This document shows, one piece after another, positions 34,767 through 41,100 of a stretch of DNA of 41,100 bases. The translations under genes and the position numbers were made by a program. The notes under the pieces are model-generated. The model was not told the origin of the DNA. It did not search any database and saw only the letters and a list, made by a program, of their open reading frames with translations. Every line of letters begins with the position of its first letter. Positions within the stretch are counted from its first letter, which is position 1. Location: NCBI RefSeq assembly GCF_004329815.1, contig NZ_SJPE01000021.1:1-41100 (forward strand), written 5' to 3'. The stretch comes from Flavobacterium silvisoli. GTDB lineage: Bacteria; Bacteroidota; Bacteroidia; Flavobacteriales; Flavobacteriaceae.

Positions 34767-35598
34767 ATTCGTGTAAAGCCAAGATGGGTGTTTTAATACT
34801 TTGCGCCAATTTCTGAGTAGTGGTATTGGTGAACAACTCTACAAAGAAGTTTCTTTTGTAAGTGAGCATGGCCAGCATATCAGCTTCCTGATTCACCAAG
34901 AAGTCTTCAATAGATGTTTTCACGTGTTCATTCGGGATGATATAAAACTGTAAATTTTCTTCATCTTCAAAATGGGATTCCCAACGTTTAATGGTCTCTT
35001 CGGTTACGTCAGACGATGGTGTTTTTACGTAGAGGCATTTTACTTTGGCGTGCAGTTTTTTGGCTAGGGCCAACACTTTTTGCAAAGCTTCTATATCTTT
35101 CGGTCTGAAGCGCGTGGTGAATGCTATAGTTTCTATTTTGGTGTATTTGGCTTCAAGCGGCACACTCAAAACCGGCACCGAAACGTCCGATATAACGGCT
35201 GCCGTATTGGTTCCAATAAACGAATCAATCCAGCCGGAGGCACCTTTGGTACCCATGACTACAAAATCGGCATGCTCCTGTTTCACAACTTTTTTAATAT
35301 TGAACGCCAAATCGCCATCCATCAAAATATGGTTCATCACAACATGCTCCGCATTTCGGGCTTCGGCCATGGCTCTCAACGTCGGCATCTTATCTCTGAA
35401 ATGCTCAAAGTTGGTCAGCTCAATAGCATCGTAAATGGTAGCATAATTAATCGGCATCGACTGGCTGTCGACTATCGGCAAATCAAATGTATGCAGTAAA
35501 ACCAATTCGGCTTTGAACAATTTGGCCAACTCCAATGCATATATAAAAGCGTTATCCGAGGTTTCGGTGAAGTCTAACGGAACGAGTATCTTTTTCAT
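34765..35598 (-). CDS. Universal stress protein, tandem UspA domains
   Basis: A 277-residue cytoplasmic protein with two Usp domains. The first (1-150) begins MKKILVPLDFTETSDNA and has the ATP-binding GTKGASGWIDSFIGT (Gx2Gx9G[ST]), followed by SVPVLSVP. The second (155-277) starts IETIAFTTRF and lacks a clear ATP motif (LTYKRNFFVELFTNTT), so it is probably a structural partner. Expression in stress is family knowledge. It has its own promoter and converges on dnaN. Confidence 0.9.
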   Translation of the reverse strand: MKKILVPLDFTETSDNAFIYALELAKLFKAELVLLHTFDLPIVDSQSMPINYATIYDAIELTNFEHFRDKMPTLRAMAEARNAEHVVMNHILMDGDLAFNIKKVVKQEHADFVVMGTKGASGWIDSFIGTNTAAVISDVSVPVLSVPLEAKYTKIETIAFTTRFRPKDIEALQKVLALAKKLHAKVKCLYVKTPSSDVTEETIKRWESHFEDEENLQFYIIPNEHVKTSIEDFLVNQEADMLAMLTYKRNFFVELFTNTTTQKLAQSIKTPILALHE

Positions 35599-35618
35599 AA
35601 ACTACGATTTATTTGTTT

Positions 35619-35649
35619 CAAAATTACAGTTAAAGATACTCATTTCCAA
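35619..35649 (-). promoter_or_regulatory. Promoter of the universal stress protein gene
   Basis: On the minus strand TTG (35647-35649), a 20-nt spacer and a perfect TAATTTTG (35619-35626) lie 20 nt before the start codon. Confidence 0.6.
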
Positions 35650-35775
35650 TGATATTTATCAGCTAATTGGCTTTACTTAACCAAAATTTAAAGTCATCCC
35701 ATTGATTGGTACTTTTTTGTTTCAGGGCCGGTTACTTTATTATTTTCCTTACATTAGCTAAACTAAACCAAAAAC

Positions 35776-36702
35776 ATGACCGATTATATCATCCAAACCG
35801 ATGCGCTCAACTTTCAGTACTCAAAGTATAAAAAGGTTTTAGAAAATATTTCCATCAATGTGCCCAAAGGTTCCATTTATGGTTTTTTGGGTCCTAACGG
35901 CGCCGGAAAATCCACCACCATGCGCCTGCTTACCGGAATCATCCCGGAACAGGGAAACGCCATCAAACTGTTCAACGAACCATTACAAGAACAGCTCCCT
36001 TTGGTGTTTTCAAAGATTGGTTCTCTGGTAGAATCGCCTGCACTGTACCTGCATTTGAGCGGTATTGACAACCTGCGATATATTGCGAAACTGCGCAACA
36101 TACCCGAAGACAAAATTCACGAAACACTGGCATTGGTTGATTTAACCCGAGACGGGAAACGCAAAGCCAAACAGTATTCATTGGGAATGAAACAACGCCT
36201 CGCCATTGCCATGGCCTTATTGAGCGAACCCGAATTGCTGTTGCTCGACGAACCGGTCAACGGGCTGGATCCGAATGGTATTATTGATATCCGCAAACTG
36301 CTCATCAAACTCAATCAGGAAAAAGGTGTCACTATTTTTGTTTCGAGCCATTTACTAAGCGAAATTGAAAAGATGTGTACTCATGTAGGCATTATCAGCA
36401 AAGGAAAACTGCGCTTCGAAGGAACCATGCAGGAACTGTCTAAGGCGGCAGGTTTATGCAAAATTCAGGTTACAGTAGACGATGCACGGCAATGGCAGGA
36501 AAAGCTTAGTACAGCTTATGAAAACGTTACGGTTATTGCCCAAAATCAAATCACTTTGGAGATTGGCAACAAAGATCAAATCCCCGATTTTATCAAAAAC
36601 CTGATTGCTCAAAACGCCTCCTTGTATGAAATCAAGATTTTAGACGGATTAGAAGAATGGTTCATGACAATAACCGATGAAAAAAACACCTATGAAAAAT
36701 AA
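35776..36702 (+). CDS. ABC transporter ATPase (BcrA/NatA-like)
   Basis: A 308-residue ATP-binding subunit. Walker A GPNGAGKST is at 39-47, the signature reads LGMKQ (136-140) in place of LSGGQ, as in BcrA/NatA-type exporters, Walker B LLLLDEP is at 154-160 followed by NGLDP, and the H-loop is VSSHLLSEI. Residues 220-308 form the usual extra C-terminal domain. The gene for the permease starts inside its last codons, so the two form one complex. Homologues expel or resist peptide antibiotics or move ions; substrate here is unknown. Confidence 0.92.
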   Translation: MTDYIIQTDALNFQYSKYKKVLENISINVPKGSIYGFLGPNGAGKSTTMRLLTGIIPEQGNAIKLFNEPLQEQLPLVFSKIGSLVESPALYLHLSGIDNLRYIAKLRNIPEDKIHETLALVDLTRDGKRKAKQYSLGMKQRLAIAMALLSEPELLLLDEPVNGLDPNGIIDIRKLLIKLNQEKGVTIFVSSHLLSEIEKMCTHVGIISKGKLRFEGTMQELSKAAGLCKIQVTVDDARQWQEKLSTAYENVTVIAQNQITLEIGNKDQIPDFIKNLIAQNASLYEIKILDGLEEWFMTITDEKNTYEK

Positions 36703-38917
36703 ATTCAGTTCCTTTATCACCGCCCTCAAAGCCGAACACATCAAAAAAAGAGGCACCGGTTTTTACTGGACCAGTGCTATAATCGGCCTCATATCGCCTT
36801 TGCTGTTCTGTATCGTTTCAATCGTTACCAACAACGATGAAATAAAACCGGAACTCCCATTTAATTTCTACCTCAAGTTCATCGAAAACAGTCTCTTGCC
36901 GTTTGCCGATTTCTTTTTTCCGTTGTTAATCATCATCACCGTAAGTCGGATTACACAGTTGGACCATAAAAACGGTGGTTGGCAATTGATGGAAACTCAG
37001 CCAATCTATAAATTTTCGATTTACTTTTCTAAGTTCTGTACGGTACTGATTGCTAATTTCATTTCGATACTCGCTTTTATAATAGTTTCGATGCTGGGTG
37101 CCTGGGTGCTCAGTTTCATCATCACCGTACCTAAGGTGGCTATTATGGAATTCCCTTTATCGGGCATCATACACATCATAGCTCGTCTTTTTGTGGCTTC
37201 GTTATTAATCACCGCACTGCAATTTGTAATCTCTGTGTTGATTTCCAGTTTCATCTGGTCAATCATCATAGGATTTTTTGGATTATTACTTACGGCCTTT
37301 CTGGCTCCGTTTGACTTGGTACCGTTGTGGTATCCGTATGATATTTTATCCAAAATAGCCGCCCATCCTAAAGGCAGCGACTTGGGACATTGGTTTACTT
37401 TTACCGATTATGTGGGTGTCACCCTCAGCATTATTTTACTGTACATAGGATTCAACTGGTACCGTCACAAAGAATTTAAAGCTGCCTTTTTCGGGAAAAT
37501 GAACCGAACGTTGAGTTTGATTTCGGTTGTTGTTGTTTTTGGGGGCTTCACTTATTGGCTGTTGCGTCCCAATCAAATGCCTGATTATGACAAAACTGTT
37601 TTTTGCGGCAAGATTGACAGCGAAGAACCAATTCATACCATTTACATCGTTGACAATACCGTTCAGGATACAATAGCCATCATCCCGGTTAAAAACAATG
37701 CTTTTCATTATGTGTTTGACAAAAAAATCATCACCGACCACTACAGTTTTATTGTCGATCAAAAGTACAACGGCAACGTATTCTTCGGGGCTAAAGACAG
37801 TATTTACCTCGATGGTAAAATTTATGGTCCGAAATCCGATTTCAATTTAAAGGGAACCCGTTTGGCAGAAAATCAGATGGATACCAATGCCAAAATGAGT
37901 TGGAGCATGATTTCGTATTACATGCAGGAAAACATCAATATTGACAAACCGCAAATCATCACCGAAACCCTATACAAAGACTGGAAAGAGGAAATGACGG
38001 CTTCCAACAAGTTCAGAACTATTGACAATTACATTCCGAAAAACGACTACACCGAGCGCAACCAAAAGCTCATTACCACGCGCTATCTGAATATGTGGAA
38101 TGAATTTTTGAAAAAAAGAGCCGCTTTGTATCCTAACGAAAAAACCCCGGAAGGAACGGCCATCAAGGAAATCAAAAGTAAACTGTCGCTAACCGATGAA
38201 AGTTTGCTGAGCAGCTCCGAATACTTTGATTATGTAAAAAGCCAACTCATTGCCAATAATCATGAGGATATAGACGAAAACACCAAGTCGATTTTGGCTA
38301 TTTCAAAAATGAAACAAGGCTCTTTTAAAGACAAAATGTTGTACTGGCAAATGAATAAAAGCATCGAAGAATCGTCCAACAGTGCCGATCGCAATCAGTT
38401 TGTGGCTACTTATATCAATCAGTTCAGCAGCAAGAACTATCAGCGCAAAATCAACCATATCAACCGTTTGGCCGAAAGCTTGGGCAAAGGCAAAGAAGCA
38501 CCGCTTTTTGAAGCTACAAGCCTAGAGGGAAAACCGGTAACGCTGACGGACCTGAAAGGCAAATTTGTACTCATTGATGTATGGGCTACCTGGTGTGGGC
38601 CGTGCAAGCAACAATCGCCTTACTTTGAAAAATTTGCACTAAAGTACAAAAAAGAGAACATCTGTTTTGTAGCACTCAGCACCGATGAAAACATTCAAAA
38701 ATGGTATATCGCTGCCAAGAGCAAATCCAAATCGGTTATACAATGGCACATCAATACTGCTGATACTTTCAGCAAAGCCTACAATTTAGTAACCATCCCA
38801 AGGTTTATCCTGATTGATCCGAACGGAAATTTTGTCAACGCCAATCTGCCATTCCCGCATGAAGCCACGTTTGAAATCCTATTGCGTAAAGCTCTGCAAT
38901 TGCCCGAAGAAGAATAA
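36692..38917 (+). CDS. ABC-2 type permease fused to DUF4369-like and TlpA thioredoxin domains
   Basis: A 741-residue fusion. Residues 1-260 are an ABC-2 permease with about six membrane helices, beginning ALKAEHIKKRGTGFYW as in flavobacterial lantibiotic-type permeases. A seventh helix (about 270-287) is followed by a soluble part resembling DUF4369 (TIYIVDNTVQDTIAIIPVKNN), a helical linker (400-600) and a TlpA/AhpC-like thioredoxin domain with WATWCGPC (CGPC 635-638), ALSTDE and the cis-Pro in VTIPRFIL. The thioredoxin should face the periplasm. The start 36692 overlaps the ATPase stop by 11 nt; an ATG at 36677 is an alternative. The fusion appears intact, without a frameshift. Confidence 0.88.
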   Translation: MKNKFSSFITALKAEHIKKRGTGFYWTSAIIGLISPLLFCIVSIVTNNDEIKPELPFNFYLKFIENSLLPFADFFFPLLIIITVSRITQLDHKNGGWQLMETQPIYKFSIYFSKFCTVLIANFISILAFIIVSMLGAWVLSFIITVPKVAIMEFPLSGIIHIIARLFVASLLITALQFVISVLISSFIWSIIIGFFGLLLTAFLAPFDLVPLWYPYDILSKIAAHPKGSDLGHWFTFTDYVGVTLSIILLYIGFNWYRHKEFKAAFFGKMNRTLSLISVVVVFGGFTYWLLRPNQMPDYDKTVFCGKIDSEEPIHTIYIVDNTVQDTIAIIPVKNNAFHYVFDKKIITDHYSFIVDQKYNGNVFFGAKDSIYLDGKIYGPKSDFNLKGTRLAENQMDTNAKMSWSMISYYMQENINIDKPQIITETLYKDWKEEMTASNKFRTIDNYIPKNDYTERNQKLITTRYLNMWNEFLKKRAALYPNEKTPEGTAIKEIKSKLSLTDESLLSSSEYFDYVKSQLIANNHEDIDENTKSILAISKMKQGSFKDKMLYWQMNKSIEESSNSADRNQFVATYINQFSSKNYQRKINHINRLAESLGKGKEAPLFEATSLEGKPVTLTDLKGKFVLIDVWATWCGPCKQQSPYFEKFALKYKKENICFVALSTDENIQKWYIAAKSKSKSVIQWHINTADTFSKAYNLVTIPRFILIDPNGNFVNANLPFPHEATFEILLRKALQLPEEE

Positions 38918-38940
38918 CAAAATCGCTTGTATAGATTTAG

Positions 38941-38948
38941 TATCTTTG
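38941..38948 (+). promoter_or_regulatory. Possible -7 promoter box before mnmE
   Basis: TATCTTTG is a perfect TAnnTTTG match followed by CCG, 18 nt before the mnmE ATG. No TTG is found at the standard distance. Confidence 0.45.
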
Positions 38949-38966
38949 CCGACAAATGCGTAAACA

Positions 38967-40364
38967 ATGATTTCACAGGAAACTATAGTGGCTTTAGCCT
39001 CTCCATCGGGGGCCGGTGCTATTGCCGTTATCCGAATTTCGGGTTCAAATGCTATTGCCATAGCAGAAAGTGTATTTCAATCGGTTTCGGGTAAAGCCCT
39101 GAGCCGCCAAAAAACGCATACCATCCACCTGGGGCACATTGTAGAAGACGGTAAGGTATACGACCAAGTGTTGCTGTCTATTTTCAAAAACCCGCATTCG
39201 TACACCGGTGAAGATGTCATTGAAATTTCGTGTCACGGGTCAACCTTTATCCAACAGCAAATCATACAACTGTTACTGCGTAAAGGCTGCAGAATGGCGC
39301 AAGCGGGTGAATTTACTCTGAGAGCTTTCCTGAATGGCAAACTCGATTTATCACAAGCCGAAGCTGTGGCCGACTTAATTGCTTCGGATAACGAGGCTAG
39401 TCATCAAATTGCCATGCAGCAAATGCGCGGGGGGTTCAGCAATGAAATTGCCAAACTCAGGGAAGAACTGTTGAACTTTGCCTCGCTAATTGAACTCGAA
39501 TTAGACTTTGCCGAAGAAGATGTAGAATTTGCCGATCGCAGCCAGTTCAGAGAATTGCTCACCCGCATTGAGTTTGTACTGAAACGACTGATTGATTCCT
39601 TTGCTGTGGGTAATGTCATCAAGAACGGCATACCGGTGGCCATAGTGGGCGAACCCAACGTAGGGAAATCTACCCTGCTCAACGCTTTGCTCAACGAAGA
39701 ACGCGCCATAGTTTCTGATATAGCCGGAACCACCCGTGATACCATTGAAGACGAGTTGGTCATTAACGGCATTGGTTTTCGTTTTATAGACACGGCGGGT
39801 ATTCGCGAAACCGAAGATGTGGTAGAAAGCATAGGCATCAAAAAAACCTTCGAAAAAATAGAGCAGGCACAAGTCATTATTTACATGATGGACAGCTCGC
39901 AATTGGCGCTCGATGACGAAAGTCTGAAGGAAGTGTGGATAGAACTCGAAAAAATAAAAAATCAGTTTCCTCTGAAAGCATTGGTGGTTATTGGTAACAA
40001 AGCCGATAAGCTAACCAATGATCAGGTTGTTCATCTCAAAACCAACATCCCCAATATCTTACTCCTTTCGGCCAAAGACAAACAGGGCATAGACGATTTG
40101 AAAAACCAATTGCTGTCGTTTGTTAATACCGGAGCCCTGCGCAACAACGAAACTATTGTAACCAACACCCGTCATTATGATTCATTGTTGAAAGCGTTGG
40201 AAGAAATTCAAAAAGTGCGCTTTGGACTTGACAGTAACCTTTCGTCTGATTTGATGGCTATCGACATCAAACAGGCCTTGTACTATTTCGGCGAAATTAC
40301 CGGTGAGGTGACCAATGACGAATTGCTGGGCAACATTTTTGCTAATTTCTGTATCGGAAAGTAA
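38967..40364 (+). CDS. mnmE: tRNA modification GTPase MnmE
   Basis: A 465-residue GTPase that, with MnmG, adds the carboxymethylaminomethyl (or taurine-like) group to U34 of certain tRNAs. The N-terminal formyl-THF-binding domain begins MISQETIVALASPSGAGAIAVIRISG. The G domain lies from about 215 to 380: GEPNVGKST (228-236), IAGTTRDT, DTAGIRET and GNKAD. The C-terminus ends in CIGK, the motif whose Cys is essential. Length and domain order are normal. It has a possible promoter of its own. Confidence 0.95.
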   Translation: MISQETIVALASPSGAGAIAVIRISGSNAIAIAESVFQSVSGKALSRQKTHTIHLGHIVEDGKVYDQVLLSIFKNPHSYTGEDVIEISCHGSTFIQQQIIQLLLRKGCRMAQAGEFTLRAFLNGKLDLSQAEAVADLIASDNEASHQIAMQQMRGGFSNEIAKLREELLNFASLIELELDFAEEDVEFADRSQFRELLTRIEFVLKRLIDSFAVGNVIKNGIPVAIVGEPNVGKSTLLNALLNEERAIVSDIAGTTRDTIEDELVINGIGFRFIDTAGIRETEDVVESIGIKKTFEKIEQAQVIIYMMDSSQLALDDESLKEVWIELEKIKNQFPLKALVVIGNKADKLTNDQVVHLKTNIPNILLLSAKDKQGIDDLKNQLLSFVNTGALRNNETIVTNTRHYDSLLKALEEIQKVRFGLDSNLSSDLMAIDIKQALYYFGEITGEVTNDELLGNIFANFCIGK

Positions 40365-40476
40365 GTCTAGATTTCAAATGACAGGCCGATAGATAATGGA
40401 TACCGGACTTTTCTCTGTTTCATTAAAAACATTTCGGTTATCCTAATTTGTATAATACCATTTTTTGTCACATTTG

Positions 40477-40520
40477 ATGCTTTAGCTATGCCTTTGGTAT
40501 GCTTTAGCTATGCCTTTGCT
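40477..40520 (+). repeat. 22-bp tandem repeat, two copies
   Basis: Two copies of a 22-bp unit beginning ATGCTTTAGCTATGCC lie at 40477-40498 and 40499-40520 and differ at one base (GGT against GCT at the end). They sit between mnmE and the insertion sequence, apparently outside the element. Confidence 0.85.
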
Positions 40521-40529
40521 ATATAGGAT

Positions 40530-40549
40530 GACCCGTCCTGACCCGTCCT
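40530..40549 (+). repeat. 10-bp tandem repeat GACCCGTCCT x2
   Basis: GACCCGTCCT occurs twice head to tail at 40530-40539 and 40540-40549, at the likely IS terminus. Confidence 0.9.
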
Positions 40550-40627
40550 AAAATAACTATACAGGTTATTAAATAAATCCTATTATGGCTATACAAATAT
40601 ACTTTTTAATCCTAAAGTTGCTATACA
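40545..40627 (-). repeat. Three 19-bp motifs at a 32-bp period at the IS end
   Basis: Plus-strand copies at 40545-40563, 40577-40595 and 40609-40627 fit RTCCTAWWRTDRCTATACA. They start exactly 32 bp apart, and the last overlaps the transposase stop codon. The 13-nt gaps are A/T-rich and unrelated. The even spacing of about three helical turns suggests binding sites on one face of the DNA; that is inference. Confidence 0.85.
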
Positions 40628-41100
40628 ATTGCTTTTTCATGATTAAAACTTCTATTATAGTTTTTCCATCTCTTGTTTAATATTTCTGATTGTAAATGTG
40701 CTTGGTTAGGGGTTAAATAATCACAACTGGCATGTGGCCTTAGTTCATTATAAGACTCAATGCTTTTACTTATTCTATGTTTTGTTTGATCAAAGCCTAA
40801 TGAGCTACTGTAAAGGTTGAACTCTGTTTTAATGATGCCGTTAACTCTCTCTGCCAATGCATTTTCATAGGGATCTCCGTTCTCAGTCATACTTATAGCA
40901 ATATTATTTTTCATTAATAAATCAACGTAGTTATGAGAACAATATTGAGAGCCTCTATCGGAATGATGAATAATCGATTGACCATACCGTCTGTTATTCA
41001 ATGCCATTTTTAAAGCTTCAATACAGCCTTCTGCTGCCAGGTCCTGACGAAAACTATATCCCATTATTTTTCTTGAATAAGCATCGGTTATTAAACTCAG
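40621..41100 (-). CDS. IS3-family transposase OrfB, C-terminal part (partial)
   Basis: The rve/DDE integrase core, open to the right edge, where its 5' end is cut off. The frame begins LSLITDAYSRKIMGYSF and continues through HHSDRGSQY (second catalytic Asp) and ENALAERVNGIIKTE (catalytic Glu) with exactly 35 residues between Asp and Glu, the DD35E spacing. The first Asp and OrfA would lie outside the window. The reading frame is intact here, so the element may be functional. Confidence 0.92.
   Translation of the reverse strand: MSLITDAYSRKIMGYSFRQDLAAEGCIEALKMALNNRRYGQSIIHHSDRGSQYCSHNYVDLLMKNNIAISMTENGDPYENALAERVNGIIKTEFNLYSSSLGFDQTKHRISKSIESYNELRPHASCDYLTPNQAHLQSEILNKRWKNYNRSFNHEKAIV

Larger units (their letters stand above)
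40529..41100 (-). mobile_element. IS3-family insertion sequence, right part (truncated by window edge)
   Basis: The element carries the C-terminal part of an IS3-type transposase on the minus strand. The proposed right terminus begins TGACCCGTCC at 40529, because IS3-family ends start with TG and the next sequence is a repeated TGACCCGTCC. The other end lies beyond 41100. The boundary is inferred and could also be 40539, the second copy of the repeat. Confidence 0.75.

Noticed and set aside
39404..39877. Long minus-strand open frame (157 codons) within mnmE
   Set aside because: It lies fully inside mnmE on the opposite strand, is Ser-rich with no recognisable domain, and mnmE is unmistakable.
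40545..40627. Evenly spaced repeats as a CRISPR array
   Set aside because: Only three short copies (19 bp) with 13-nt gaps, imperfect copies, overlapping a transposase stop codon and without cas genes. An IS-end feature fits better.

Overview
The window looks like a chromosomal segment of a Flavobacterium-like member of the Bacteroidetes. The evidence is the 5' end of a 16S rRNA gene of that type, repeated TAnnTTTG (-7) promoter boxes, a type IX secretion (T9SS) C-terminal sorting domain, the gliding genes gldF and gldG, a lepB with an extra membrane domain, and moderately low GC with A/T-rich spacers. Nearly all of it is vertically inherited core genome. The accessory signals are an insertion sequence at the right edge, a low-GC insert inside gldF, and a palindromic element near the rRNA operon.

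Layout. 1-923: 5' end of a 16S rRNA gene on the minus strand, two tandem rRNA promoters and a long gene-free region with a palindromic stem-loop element. 924-4890: a methionine-type aminotransferase, a membrane TPR regulator with a LuxR-like HTH, and a T9SS-exported protein closed by a terminator. 4963-5844: a DECR-type 2,4-dienoyl-CoA reductase. 6014-11256: parA-parB-DUF5683-dapB-lepB-wbqC-like, linking chromosome segregation, lysine/peptidoglycan precursor synthesis and protein export. 11266-17997 (minus): CDP-alcohol phosphotransferase, EEP hydrolase, two rhomboid proteases, mutL, ribH and a TPR membrane protein. 18176-24634 (plus): recF, a rhodanese-thioredoxin lipoprotein, DUF2461, a GT4 glycosyltransferase, asnB and murB. 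24684-28039: PaiB-like FMN protein, GT2 glycosyltransferase, ECF sigma factor and TonB. 28106-29574 (minus): phoH and a small exported protein. 29709-34705 (plus): SAM hydrolase, ABM-domain protein, gldF, gldG and dnaN. 34765-35598 (minus): a tandem universal stress protein. 35776-40364 (plus): an ABC ATPase with a permease fused to a thioredoxin domain, then mnmE. 40365-41100: tandem repeats and a truncated IS3-family element.

How the genes fit together. Several functions concern the envelope: LepB cleaves signal peptides, GldF/GldG are the membrane and periplasmic parts of the gliding ABC transporter (the ATPase gldA is not here), and the protein at 3880 is a T9SS cargo. DapB and MurB feed cell wall synthesis. 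ParA/ParB, RecF, DnaN and MutL serve segregation, repair and replication.

The most unusual items are a gldF carrying an in-frame insert of about 80 codons with 21% GC (flanks about 40%), an ABC-2 permease fused to a periplasmic TlpA-like thioredoxin domain and paired with its own ATPase, a MutL whose endonuclease motifs look degraded, and three 19-bp motifs spaced exactly 32 bp apart at the end of the IS element.
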